From assembly GCF_936943645.1 (NCBI RefSeq), contig NZ_CAKZJO010000015.1, positions 1 through 52,741 on the forward strand: 52,741 nt of DNA. The letters are read 5' to 3'. Shown here in pieces: positions 17,126 to 28,364 of this stretch. Position 1 is the first letter of the stretch. Each line of letters begins with the position of its first letter. The translations under genes and the position numbers were made by a program. The DNA is from an uncultured Bradyrhizobium sp. (GTDB taxonomy: Bacteria > Pseudomonadota > Alphaproteobacteria > Rhizobiales > Xanthobacteraceae). The notes below the pieces were generated by a model. That model ran no database searches, had not been told where the DNA came from, and saw only the letters and a list, made by a program, of their open reading frames with translations.

Positions 17126-18640
17126 TCACATCTTCTTCCAGTCGCCGATCTGCTCGAAGGCGTGGGCGGCGCGGTAGATGGTGGATTCCTCGAACATGCG
17201 TCCGACCAGCATCAGGCCGACGGGCAGGCCGTCGACCATGCCGCAGGGCAGCGACATCGCGGGATGGTGGGTGATGTCGAACGGCGCGGTGTTGGAGATC
17301 ATCTCCAGCGCGCGGGCAACGTATTCCTCGCGGCTGGCGTTCGGCTCCGGCAGCTTGGTCGCCTTCATCGGCGTGGTCGGCATCAGCAGCAGATCGTAAT
17401 CCCCAAACGCCTTGTCGTAGGCGGCGGTCAGGCGGCGCGAGATGTTGAGCGCCTTGCCGTAGAAGCGCGGACCGAAATTGTTGTTGATGTAAGTGCCGAG
17501 CATCATGAACAGCTTCGTAGTCTCGGACAGCGAATCGGCCTGTCGGCGCCAACCGCGATGGAAATCCATCAGCGAGGTCGAATAGAGATCGCCGCGGGAC
17601 AGGCCGTAGCCGTCGCCGAACATCATGGTCTGGGTCAGGCCTTCGGTGCCGATCGGGGTCCAGATCGCGCCGCCCAGCAGATGCATCGGGATCGACACGG
17701 TCTCGACGGTGGCGCCGAGATCCTTGAAGCGCTTCGCCGCCTCGCGCACGCTTTCATTCACGGCGGCCTCGGCGACCGGCTGCTCGAAACCTTCCTTGAC
17801 GATGCCGATCTTCATGCCCTTGACGCCCTGGCCGAGCGCCTTGGTGTATTCCTCGACCTTCGGCGCCTTGATGCGGGGATCGTAGCCGTCGTCGCCGGCG
17901 AGCACTTCAAGCAGCAGCGCGTTGTCGGCAACCGTCGCGGTCATCGGACCGGTGTGGTCGACATAGATCTCGATCGGCATGATGCCGGTATAGGGCACGA
18001 GGCCCCAGGTCGGCTTCATGCCGTAGGTGCCGCAGAACGAGGACGGCATGCGGATCGAGCCGCCCTGGTCGCCGCCGATCGCCATGTCGACCTCGCCGAG
18101 CGCGACCACGACGCCCGAGCCCGACGACGAGCCGCCAGCCGAGTATCCCATCTTGTGCGGATTGTGCACCGGCCCGTAAGAGCCGGTGTGGCTGCCGCCG
18201 GACAGGCAGAAATGCTCGCAATGCACCTTGCCCTTGATCTCGGCGCCGGCATCCAGCATGCGCGTGACGATGGTGGCGTCGAAGTCGGGCACGAAGCCTT
18301 CCAGCGTCGACGATCCATTGGTCATGGGAACGCCGGCCAACATGATGTTGTCCTTCAGCGCGATGGTCTTGCCCTTGAGCTTGCCGCCGGCGGCGCCCTT
18401 CACGACCGACTTGCGATACCAGGCGTTGCGCGGGTTCTCTTCCGCCGAGGGCCGGTAGCCGGGCGTGCGCGGATATTTCACCTCGGGCAGCTCGTCCGGC
18501 ATCGCGGCAACGAGATTGTAGGCCTCGATCGAGCCCTGCATCAGGCCGCGGAAGGAGGTGACGTCCTCGTCGGTGAGCGAAAGGCCGCATTGCTCGGCGA
18601 CACTGCGAAGCTGGGCTGGCGTGGGAAGGACAACTGTCAC
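17126..18640 (-). CDS. Amidase of the amidase-signature family
   Basis: This probable cytoplasmic hydrolase releases ammonia from a carboxamide. The 504-residue protein carries the Ser-cisSer-Lys triad: K96 (ALKDN), S171 (AGGSSSGSG) and nucleophile S195 (GGDQGGSIR). Flanking wording (AGVPMTNGSSTLEGF, DATIVTRMLDAGAEI, GGDQGGSIRMPSSFCG) is closest in memory to the broad-range amidases that accompany nitrile hydratase in Rhodococcus and Pseudomonas. No nitrile hydratase is present here. It is the first gene of the minus-strand operon and is preceded by a 28-bp near-palindrome (18724-18751). Substrate is unknown; a short aliphatic amide or formamide-like compound is the inference. Confidence 0.92.
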   Translation of the reverse strand: MTVVLPTPAQLRSVAEQCGLSLTDEDVTSFRGLMQGSIEAYNLVAAMPDELPEVKYPRTPGYRPSAEENPRNAWYRKSVVKGAAGGKLKGKTIALKDNIMLAGVPMTNGSSTLEGFVPDFDATIVTRMLDAGAEIKGKVHCEHFCLSGGSHTGSYGPVHNPHKMGYSAGGSSSGSGVVVALGEVDMAIGGDQGGSIRMPSSFCGTYGMKPTWGLVPYTGIMPIEIYVDHTGPMTATVADNALLLEVLAGDDGYDPRIKAPKVEEYTKALGQGVKGMKIGIVKEGFEQPVAEAAVNESVREAAKRFKDLGATVETVSIPMHLLGGAIWTPIGTEGLTQTMMFGDGYGLSRGDLYSTSLMDFHRGWRRQADSLSETTKLFMMLGTYINNNFGPRFYGKALNISRRLTAAYDKAFGDYDLLLMPTTPMKATKLPEPNASREEYVARALEMISNTAPFDITHHPAMSLPCGMVDGLPVGLMLVGRMFEESTIYRAAHAFEQIGDWKKM

Positions 18641-18723
18641 GGCGCTCTCCTGAAGTTTTCTGGATCAGTCCTTGGGCGTGCGGTCGCGTTTGGCGCGACG
18701 AGCGCACCGGCCCGGCGGAAACA

Positions 18724-18751
18724 TTCAAAACGGAAATATTTTCCTTTTCAA
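18724..18751. promoter_or_regulatory. 28-bp near-palindrome upstream of the amidase operon
   Basis: A-T-rich inverted repeat with perfect central arms GGAAA and TTTCC around TAT, flanked by TTCAAAA on one side and TTTTCAA on the other. It lies 84-111 bp before the amidase ATG, in strong contrast to the GC-rich surroundings. It is a plausible operator for the nearby MarR regulator. Confidence 0.5.
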
Positions 18752-18794
18752 GTATTATTTTGCGAGCCGGCCTGCGGCGATTGCCGCGGCAAGG

Positions 18795-19925
18795 TCAGAT
18801 CGGCTTGATCAGCTTGAAATCGAGACCGTCGGCTTCGGCGAGATGCATCGGCATCCGCGCGCGCCCATCGCGGACGGTGACCGGGCCGCGGGCGCCGCTA
18901 TAGACGATGTTGCGGCCGGCGGCGAGCATCGGGCCCATCGACAAGGAACCGGCCTTGTTCGCGACGGCTTCGAGAAAACGCAGGCCTTCGTAACTGGACT
19001 GCCCGACCGAGCCGATCGGCGGCGCGTTCGGTCCGAACATCGCGTGATAGCGGCTCTGGAATTCGTCGTTGGCGCGGGCACCCGTGCCGGTGAAATAACC
19101 GGAGGCACAGAACATGTTCTCGCTGTTGTCGGCGCCGATGCCGAGCAGCACGGTCTCGTCCATCGCGCCCGCGAGCCGCAGCGTCGTGGCGCCGAGCCCG
19201 CATTCGCCGAAGGCGCGGTTGAAGGTGACGCTGTCGGTACCGATCAGCGAAATCAGCACCACGTCGGGCTTCGCGGCGCGGATGCGCGCCAGATGCGGCT
19301 CGTGATTGTCCTCGCCGAGAGGAACGAACTCTTCGCCGACGACGTGGCCGCCGGTTTCCCGGATGTAGTTCTTCACCGCGCGGTGCGATTGCCAGGGCCA
19401 GACGTAGTCACTGCCGATCAGGTACCAACGCTGCGCCTTCCTGACGTCGGCGAGCCAGTGGATGGCGGGGCGGCTCTGCCAGCGCGGGGTCTCGCCGATC
19501 GCCATCACGCCGGGCGTGCGTTCGCCACCTTCGTAGACCGGTGTGTAGATGTAGGGGATGCGATGGCGCGTGGTGACGTCGCGCAAGGCCACGCGCACCG
19601 CGCTGGTGTGCAAGCCGACGATGAGGTCGACCTCGTCGAACGCGATCGCCTGTTCGGCACGGTCCAGGACCTCATCCAGCGGCCCGCCGGCATCATAGAT
19701 GGACAGCTCGATCTCGCGGCCGAGGATGCCGCCGCGCCTGTTGATCTCGGCGACGGCGAGCTGCGCGCTGTTGGTGGCGCAGGGCCCCCAGACGCCGGGC
19801 GAGCCGGAGCAGCAGATGAAGCCGCCGATGCGGAGCCTGTTGCTGCCGCGCCGCCTGAGGAGAGCGTGGTCGCTCGGCGACAACGCACCGTCAGCCGCCG
19901 ATGACGACAGATTCCTGAGCAGCAT
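18795..19925 (-). CDS. AmiC-like amide-sensing ligand-binding protein
   Basis: This product resembles AmiC, the cytoplasmic amide sensor of Pseudomonas that restrains the antiterminator AmiR. It has the type I periplasmic fold with NRRGGILGREIELSIYDAGG, VDLIVGLHTSAVRVALRDV, YIYTPVYEGGERTPGV and WYLIGSDYVWPWQSHRAVKN, the last being close to the AmiC phrase around IGSDY. From ATG 19925 (376 residues) there is no export signal, so cytoplasmic location is likely. The frame opens at TTG 20054 and no start has a good ribosome site, so the start is uncertain. No AmiR/NasT-like gene is adjacent. It lies between the amidase operon and the divergent MarR gene. Confidence 0.8.
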   Translation of the reverse strand: MLLRNLSSSAADGALSPSDHALLRRRGSNRLRIGGFICCSGSPGVWGPCATNSAQLAVAEINRRGGILGREIELSIYDAGGPLDEVLDRAEQAIAFDEVDLIVGLHTSAVRVALRDVTTRHRIPYIYTPVYEGGERTPGVMAIGETPRWQSRPAIHWLADVRKAQRWYLIGSDYVWPWQSHRAVKNYIRETGGHVVGEEFVPLGEDNHEPHLARIRAAKPDVVLISLIGTDSVTFNRAFGECGLGATTLRLAGAMDETVLLGIGADNSENMFCASGYFTGTGARANDEFQSRYHAMFGPNAPPIGSVGQSSYEGLRFLEAVANKAGSLSMGPMLAAGRNIVYSGARGPVTVRDGRARMPMHLAEADGLDFKLIKPI

Positions 19926-20073
19926 GGACGGCGGCAACGCCGGACCGCCGTGAGCCGGGAAGTTTACCGTCGCGCGCACGCCAACTCCTGTCTGGCAGCA
20001 GACCTGAAAGCACATTCTGCGGGCGGCCGCGGCATCCGCCCTTTTGTTGGGCAATGATCCTATTTTGAAAATA

Positions 20074-20085
20074 TTGAATATTCAA
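20074..20085. promoter_or_regulatory. Perfect 12-bp palindrome TTGAATATTCAA
   Basis: A perfect dyad in an A/T-rich spacer between the AmiC-like gene and the marR gene. A near-palindrome TATTTTGAAAATA lies immediately beside it (20061-20073). Position and symmetry suit a MarR-type operator controlling both divergent genes. Confidence 0.55.
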
Positions 20086-20158
20086 CAATTGAAGTGCATA
20101 TAGATGCAGCATTGATTGCAAGACATTCACTCATTTGGGTCAAGACGAAGTCTTAGCC

Positions 20159-20602
20159 GTGGCAAAACCGACCAAAACAAACACCCCGATCACCGAACAC
20201 CTCGCCTATCTGCTCGCGCAAGCCAACCGGGAGATCAACCGGCAGCTCGAACTGCGGTTGAGCAAGGAAGGTGTGCCGGTGGAACAATGGCGCATCCTGA
20301 AGGTGCTGTCGGATGGCAACGGCCATTCGATGGGCGAGCTCGCGGAGGCCGTGCTGCTCAACCATCCGACGCTGACCAAGATGATCGATCGCATGGTCTC
20401 GGACACGCTGGTCTATCGCGTGCAGGACCCGAACGACCGCCGCAAGGTGCTGATGTTCATCTCCGACCGCGGCAAGGTGCTGTGCAAGAAGCTCAACTCG
20501 CTCGCGGTCGACCAGGAGGAGCACATCCTGGAGAGCTACGGCGACAAGCCGACCAGCGAATTGAAGCGGCTGCTGGAGAGCCTCATCGACAGCTCGAATT
20601 GA
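20159..20602 (+). CDS. MarR-family transcriptional regulator
   Basis: A 147-residue winged-helix protein, probably a dimeric ligand-responsive repressor. The helix-turn-helix is visible in SMGELAEAVLLNHPTLTKMIDRMVSD and the wing in VYRVQDPNDRRKVLMFISDRGK. It is divergent from the AmiC-like gene and amidase operon, which it probably controls. A TTG at 20135 opens the frame; GTG 20159 gives a typical N-terminus (MAKPTKTNTPITEHL). Neither start has a convincing ribosome site. Confidence 0.88.
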   Translation: MAKPTKTNTPITEHLAYLLAQANREINRQLELRLSKEGVPVEQWRILKVLSDGNGHSMGELAEAVLLNHPTLTKMIDRMVSDTLVYRVQDPNDRRKVLMFISDRGKVLCKKLNSLAVDQEEHILESYGDKPTSELKRLLESLIDSSN

Positions 20603-20650
20603 ACGGGCGTGCGTCCCGAGAGTTGCGACGTTGCCAACCCAGCAAAAAGT

Positions 20651-20791
20651 GTCGTCCCGGCGAACGCCGGGACCCATAACCACAGGCTGTGGTTCTTTCA
20701 AAGATCAATAGTTGCGATGTTTCGCGCGGTACGACGATCGCGCGCTATTGATGGATTCCGCGGTATGGGTCCCTGCGTTCGCAGGGACGAC
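20651..20791. repeat. Paired-hairpin intergenic repeat, family B
   Basis: The left end GTCGTCCCGGCGAACGCCGG and the right end TCCCTGCGTTCGCAGGGACG each fold into a short hairpin and are inverted relative to each other, with ACCCATA and TATGGGT inside. The same design occurs at 33190-33318. This looks like a BIME-type pair of REP units between marR and secA. Confidence 0.7.
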
Positions 20792-20878
20792 GGTGTGGAA
20801 ATTGCTGCGCGCCACACACTCAGTGTCAGCCCCCGCCTAGTGCGCAATTTACGCACTGGCCCGGCGACGACGGCGGAA

Positions 20879-20905
20879 TGTGAGGCGCTCAGGTCGCGCC
20901 TCACA
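20879..20905 (-). other. Perfect 9-bp hairpin just downstream of secA
   Basis: TGTGAGGCG and CGCCTCACA pair perfectly around a 9-nt loop, ending 14 bp past the secA stop on the minus strand. No T-run follows, so it may be a weak terminator or a 3-prime stabilising structure. A second small stem AGTGCG/CGCACT lies at 20839-20857. Confidence 0.4.
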
Positions 20906-20919
20906 AACGCATTCAGCCC

Positions 20920-23760
<2,841 letters not shown>

Positions 23761-24113
23761 GCCTAGTTCCTGTGTTCGCGAATTAACCGCGTTGCAGCCA
23801 AGAAGTTGTCACCCGCCTGCCTATCAACTCACCGTGACGCCTGATGGCGCCTTCGGCCCGGACCGCGGGGTCGTCCGCCATATGGGTGGGAATTGGGCAA
23901 GTCTGGGTTCAACGGCCAAAAACGCAGCAAAATAAACGCCATCGCCATGGTCGCGACCGGGCAGAGATATGGCCCGGTCAGGGCCTTGTCAACGGCGGGC
24001 GCATTGCGGCTAATTCATCATTTTGACAGACTTTTCGCGTTGCCAAGGCCCCCTGAATTGGGCGAGTGTCCGCCGCGCTCGAGCAGCCCCCTGCTTCAAC
24101 AAAAGGATTTTCC
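23761..24113. other. Divergent promoter region between secA and the isomerase gene
   Basis: This 353-bp spacer contains no gene. A perfect inverted repeat GACCGGGC/GCCCGGTC lies at 23955-23979. A good -35-like TTGACA lies at 24023-24028, 86 bp before the isomerase ATG, but no clear -10 follows at standard spacing. Confidence 0.35.
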
Positions 24114-25040
24114 ATGACCACCTCGTTCCCGGTATCCACCGGCCAGCGTTTCCGCCATGCGTCCGCCCTGGCTGGCGGGCTCGCTCTGGCGCTGTCCCTG
24201 GCGTTTGCGGGCCCGCTCCGGGCCGCCGACGATCCGGTCCTGGCGAAGGTCAATGGCGCTGAAATCAAGAAGAGCGACGTTGCCATGGCCGAGGAGGAGC
24301 TCGGACCGAGCCTCGCCCAGATGGACCCGGCAACCAAGGACGAGAACGTCCTGTCCTTCCTGATCGACATGAAGATCGTCAGCAAGGCTGCCGAGGACAA
24401 GAAGGTCGCCGACAGCGAGGAGTTCAAGAAGCGCCTGGCATTCGCCCGCAACCGGCTTCTGATGGACAGCCTGCTCGCGGGCGAGGGCAAGGCCGCCACC
24501 ACCCCGGACGCCATGAAGAAGGTCTATGAGGAGGCCTCCAAGCAGATCACCGGCGAGCAGGAGGTGCGCGCCCGCCACATTCTGGTCGAGACCGAGGACG
24601 AGGCCAAGGCGGTCAAGGCCGAGCTCGACAAGGGCGGCGATTTCGCCGAGCTCGCCAAGAAGAAGTCCAAGGATCCCGGCTCGGCCGACGGCGGCGATCT
24701 CGGCTTCTTCACCAAGGAGCAGATGGTGCCGGAATTCTCGGCGGTGGCCTTCTCGCTGGAGCCGGGCAAGATCTCCGACCCCGTGAAGTCGCAGTTCGGC
24801 TGGCACATCATCAAGGTCGAGGAAAAGCGCAACCGCAAGGCGCCGGATTTCGAGCAGGTCAAGACCCAGATCGAAAGCTATGTCACCCGCAAGGCCCAGG
24901 CCGAGTACGTCGCCAAGCTGCGTGCCGAGGCCAAGGTCGAGCGGATGGACCAGCCGGCGGCCGACGCATCGAAGGATGCCAAGCCAGCCGACGCGGCCAA
25001 GCCGTCCGACAGCAAGATGGCTCCGCCCGCCAAGAAGTAA
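24114..25040 (+). CDS. Parvulin-type peptidyl-prolyl cis-trans isomerase, exported
   Basis: A periplasmic folding catalyst of the SurA/PrsA type. The 308-residue protein has a signal peptide (core LAGGLALALSLAFAGPL, cleavage after about residue 37 at LRA-AD). A SurA-like N-terminal helical region follows, then one parvulin domain (about 145-235) with ARHILVETEDEAKAVKAEL, DFAELAKKKSKDPGSADGGD, LGFFTKEQMVPEFSAVAFSL and SQFGWHIIKVEE. The tail is Ala/Lys/Pro-rich. ATG 24114 is preceded by AAAAGGA and begins the signal, so the longer frame from 24066 is rejected. Divergent from secA. Confidence 0.93.
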   Translation: MTTSFPVSTGQRFRHASALAGGLALALSLAFAGPLRAADDPVLAKVNGAEIKKSDVAMAEEELGPSLAQMDPATKDENVLSFLIDMKIVSKAAEDKKVADSEEFKKRLAFARNRLLMDSLLAGEGKAATTPDAMKKVYEEASKQITGEQEVRARHILVETEDEAKAVKAELDKGGDFAELAKKKSKDPGSADGGDLGFFTKEQMVPEFSAVAFSLEPGKISDPVKSQFGWHIIKVEEKRNRKAPDFEQVKTQIESYVTRKAQAEYVAKLRAEAKVERMDQPAADASKDAKPADAAKPSDSKMAPPAKK

Positions 25041-25085
25041 GAATTCGCTGTCACTTCGCGGACGCCAATAGTATCTAACGTCGCA

Positions 25086-25114
25086 ATGGCCGGGCCACTT
25101 GATGGTCCGGCCAT
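25086..25114 (+). other. Strong hairpin in the gap before argJ
   Basis: ATGGCCGG and CCGGCCAT pair perfectly and the stem continues with a G-T pair and two more pairs to a 7-nt loop. It lies 46 bp after the isomerase stop and 34 bp before argJ. No T-run follows, so it could stabilise the upstream mRNA or attenuate argJ expression. Confidence 0.4.
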
Positions 25115-25147
25115 CTGCATATCCAGACCTGATCAAGGCACCCCGCG

Positions 25148-26407
25148 ATGTCCTCCTCCGTCTCCCCCCTCGCCCCCAAGAACGTTCCTGACATGCCTGT
25201 AATCGCGGGCATCCGCCTTGCGACGGCCGAGGCCGGCATCCGCTACAAGAACCGCACCGACGTGCTGCTGGCGGTGATGGACAAGGGCACGACGGTTGCC
25301 GGAGTCTTCACCAAGTCCAAATGCCCCTCCGCACCGGTCGAATGGTGCCGCGCCAAGCTGAAGGGCGGCGGATCTTCTAAAAAGGGATTGGCGCGCGCGC
25401 TCGTCGTCAATTCCGGGAACGCCAATGCCTTCACCGGCAAGACCGGCCGCGCCTCGACCGCGCTGACCGCCAAGATCGCGGCCAAGGCAGTCGGCTGCAG
25501 CGAAAGCGAGATCTTCCTGGCCTCGACCGGCGTGATCGGCGAGCCGCTGGATGCGACCAAGTTCGACGGCGTTCTGGGCCGCCTCGCCGAGACCGCGGAA
25601 GCAGGCGACTATCTCGCCGCGGCCAAGGCGATCATGACCACCGATACCTTCCCGAAGGTCGCGACCGCGACCGTCAAGCTCGGCAAGGCCAAGGTCACCA
25701 TCAATGGCATGGCCAAGGGCGCCGGCATGATCGCGCCCGACATGGCGACGATGCTGTCCTTCATCTTCACCGACGCACCGATCGCGCCCGCAGCGCTGCA
25801 GGCGCTGCTCAAGGCCGGTGTCGAGGACACGTTCAACGCGGTCACGATCGACGGCGACACCTCGACCTCCGACACGCTGCTGGCCTTCGCCACCGGGGCT
25901 GCCGCCAAGCATGGCGCGCCCAAGATCAGCCGCGCCAGCGATCCGCGCCTGAAGGCCTTCGTCAAGGCGTTCAACCAGATCCTCGCCAATCTTTCGGAAC
26001 AGGTCGCCCGCGACGGTGAAGGCGCGCGAAAACTGGTCGAGATCACGGTCGAGGGCGCCAAGACCAAGGCCTCCGCCCGCAAGATCGCGATGTCGATCGC
26101 CAACTCGCCGCTGGTGAAGACCGCGATCGCCGGCGAGGACGCCAATTGGGGCCGCGTGGTGATGGCGGTCGGCAAGGCCGGCGAGCCGGCCGATCGCGAC
26201 AAGCTCTCGATCTCCTTCAACGGCATCCGCGTCGCCAAGAGCGGCGCGCGCGATCCGTCCTATGACGAGGCGCAGGTGTCGGAAGCGATGAAGGCGCCGG
26301 AGATTGCGATTCTGGTCTCGCTCGGCCTCGGCAAGGGCCGCGACCGCGTGCTGACCTGCGACCTCACCAAGGAATATGTGGCGATCAACGGGGACTACAG
26401 GTCTTGA
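25148..26407 (+). CDS. argJ: Bifunctional ornithine acetyltransferase / N-acetylglutamate synthase
   Basis: ArgJ recycles the acetyl group from N-acetylornithine to glutamate and can also make N-acetylglutamate from acetyl-CoA, in arginine synthesis. The 419-residue precursor contains the self-cleavage site [16 protein letters not shown]; cutting before T201 gives alpha and beta chains with T201 as the nucleophile. The oxyanion segment STGVIGEPL is also present. Length and motifs are standard. It follows the isomerase gene on the same strand after a hairpin. Confidence 0.97.
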   Translation: MSSSVSPLAPKNVPDMPVIAGIRLATAEAGIRYKNRTDVLLAVMDKGTTVAGVFTKSKCPSAPVEWCRAKLKGGGSSKKGLARALVVNSGNANAFTGKTGRASTALTAKIAAKAVGCSESEIFLASTGVIGEPLDATKFDGVLGRLAETAEAGDYLAAAKAIMTTDTFPKVATATVKLGKAKVTINGMAKGAGMIAPDMATMLSFIFTDAPIAPAALQALLKAGVEDTFNAVTIDGDTSTSDTLLAFATGAAAKHGAPKISRASDPRLKAFVKAFNQILANLSEQVARDGEGARKLVEITVEGAKTKASARKIAMSIANSPLVKTAIAGEDANWGRVVMAVGKAGEPADRDKLSISFNGIRVAKSGARDPSYDEAQVSEAMKAPEIAILVSLGLGKGRDRVLTCDLTKEYVAINGDYRS

Positions 26408-26450
26408 GTCTTCTCCCTCGCTCCGTTCTTGCGGGGAGAGGTGAACAAGA

Positions 26451-27782
26451 TCACCCCGAAATCCGGGCGTCCGCGACCGCTTTCCGGAACAGCGCGTTCA
26501 TCGCATCCGATATGCCCTGGGTCGGGCTCACCTCGAAATACAGTCCCGGCGAGGCGCAGCTCTGCATGTTGTCGGCGATCTCGCTGTTTGGCGACGGACC
26601 GAACGGGCCCTTGTTGAAGGGGTCGATGTAGGTCATGTACCAGGAGTTGGTCGGCAACTGCAGATAGGTGGTGTAGAGCACCGCGATCTTGATGCCGCGA
26701 TTCTTGATGGTCGTGCAGAGCGAGACGTCGATCGGCGATTGGCAGCGTCCGCCGCTCACGAGCGGCTTGGAGCAACCGGTGTTGTATTCGTCGGCGACGC
26801 CGTCAGAGACGAAAAACAGATATTTCAGGGGCGCAGACGACGTGCCGGCACCCGGCGCGGTGATTGCGGAGTTGATGGCCGGAAAGACCGTGCTGAACTG
26901 CGTGTCCTTGTCGGCGGTGTAGGAATCGTTGTTGCCGTAAACGCCCATCAGGTCGATGCCGCCCGCCGCCGTCTTGGCACTCGACAGGCTCGCAGACAGT
27001 GAGAACAGGGCGCGCAGGCCAATGGTCTTCGAGGATGCGCCGAAATCGTAGATCGCCATGCGGAACTGGTTCGAATAGGTCTCGCTGGCCGCGGCGGTGT
27101 CCATCAGCGACTGGGTCGCACTGCGCAAGACGTCGATTCGCGTCGTGACGCCGAGCGTCTTGGCGAGATTATAGTAGTTGTTCGAGTCGTTGTAGTCGTG
27201 GCATGCGAAGGCGCATTTGTCCGACGTGTTGTTGACCATCTTGGTCACGTCGGCCGGCGTCGCCGCCACGCCCATCGACGGCGAATTGTCCAGCAGGAGA
27301 TAGAAGTCGACATAGAGAGGCATGCTGGCCGTCGCCGTCGACGTGCCGGTCATGGTCAGCGCCGTCTTGCCGATCACGCCGAGGAACATGGTGTTGATGC
27401 TGGCGCTGAACGCAACGGTCGAAGTGACCGTCGAGCCGCTCTTGACCACCGCCGGCGTGACGCTGTTGAGCGTGTAGCCGGTCAGGTTGGCGACGTTGGC
27501 ATTGAAGATGTTCTTGGCGTCGGTGACGCCGACCGCAATCGAGCCATCCGAGGTCATCGTGCCCGCGGCCGCAAATCCCGGCGAGGCCTTGGCGACCGCA
27601 CCGACGCTGGCCGCGTCGGCTGCGGCCTGAAGCTTGGCCCGAACCTGCGTCGCGCGGGAGTAATCGACGGCGCAGCCAACCACCGTGATCAGGGGAACGC
27701 AGGCGAGCGCGAAAATCACCGCGATATTGCCGCGCCGGTCGCGGGCGAACCGGCGGATGGTGGTGCAAAGCACGACGCGCAT
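26451..27782 (-). CDS. TadG-like pilus-associated protein with vWA domain
   Basis: A 443-residue envelope protein. Its N-terminus, RFARDRRGNIAVIFALACVPLITVVGCAVDYSRA, is the TadE/TadG-type signal with a single hydrophobic helix and an ALA-rich coiled region. From about residue 155 a von Willebrand A domain begins, with the MIDAS-type DNSPSMG, and further conserved strands (FRMAIYDFGA, KYLFFVSDGVADEYN). TadG-like proteins are minor parts of Flp pilus systems or free-standing adhesion factors. No other tad gene is here, so it is an orphan. It converges on argJ, with a 43-bp gap holding an imperfect hairpin. Confidence 0.85.
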   Translation of the reverse strand: MRVVLCTTIRRFARDRRGNIAVIFALACVPLITVVGCAVDYSRATQVRAKLQAAADAASVGAVAKASPGFAAAGTMTSDGSIAVGVTDAKNIFNANVANLTGYTLNSVTPAVVKSGSTVTSTVAFSASINTMFLGVIGKTALTMTGTSTATASMPLYVDFYLLLDNSPSMGVAATPADVTKMVNNTSDKCAFACHDYNDSNNYYNLAKTLGVTTRIDVLRSATQSLMDTAAASETYSNQFRMAIYDFGASSKTIGLRALFSLSASLSSAKTAAGGIDLMGVYGNNDSYTADKDTQFSTVFPAINSAITAPGAGTSSAPLKYLFFVSDGVADEYNTGCSKPLVSGGRCQSPIDVSLCTTIKNRGIKIAVLYTTYLQLPTNSWYMTYIDPFNKGPFGPSPNSEIADNMQSCASPGLYFEVSPTQGISDAMNALFRKAVADARISG

Positions 27783-27923
27783 GGACTGGCCTGGAATGGT
27801 TTAAATATGTTTCCACTCTAGGAACCGTTGATTAAATATGACTTATGCAAACCGCGAAAACGGTGGAGCCGCAACGGGGTTAACAAACCATTGCGAACGA
27901 TCTTGAGTTGATGACAGGGACCT

Positions 27924-28334
27924 ATGGCCGATCTCAAATTGACACTGGTGGTGGCCTGCGCGCTCGTCGATGCCGACAAGCGCGTCCTGATCGCGCAGCG
28001 CCCCGAGGGCAAGACGCTGGCAGGCCTCTGGGAATTTCCCGGCGGAAAACTCGAGCCGGGCGAGCGGCCGGAGCAGAGCCTGATCCGCGAGCTCAACGAG
28101 GAGCTCGGCATCACCGTCGCCGAGCCGTGTCTCGCGCCGCTGACCTTTGCGAGCCACGCCTACGAGACCTTCCATCTGTTGATGCCGCTCTACATCTGCC
28201 GGCGCTGGGAAGGGCAGGTCGCGCCGCGCGAAGGCCAGACCCTGGCCTGGGTCCGCGCCAACAAGCTGCGCGACTACCCGATGCCGCCCGCGGACATTCC
28301 GCTGATCCCGCATTTGATCGATCTGCTGATGTGA
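27924..28334 (+). CDS. mutT: MutT-type Nudix pyrophosphohydrolase
   Basis: This 136-residue enzyme removes oxidised nucleotides such as 8-oxo-dGTP from the pool, limiting mutation. The Nudix box is complete: GKLEPGERPEQSLIRELNEELGI (written here as GKLEPGE...REL.EELGI), about residues 38-60. It is preceded by GLWEFPGG, the MutT substrate-site wording. Length matches MutT. Divergent from the TadG-like gene. Confidence 0.92.
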   Translation: MADLKLTLVVACALVDADKRVLIAQRPEGKTLAGLWEFPGGKLEPGERPEQSLIRELNEELGITVAEPCLAPLTFASHAYETFHLLMPLYICRRWEGQVAPREGQTLAWVRANKLRDYPMPPADIPLIPHLIDLLM

Positions 28335-28364
28335 GTTGGCGCGAACCGCGCCTCAATCTCTAGC

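Noticed and set aside
16211..18808. 865-codon plus-strand frame over LivH-type permease and amidase
   Set aside because: Antisense shadow of genes with intact catalytic and membrane motifs.
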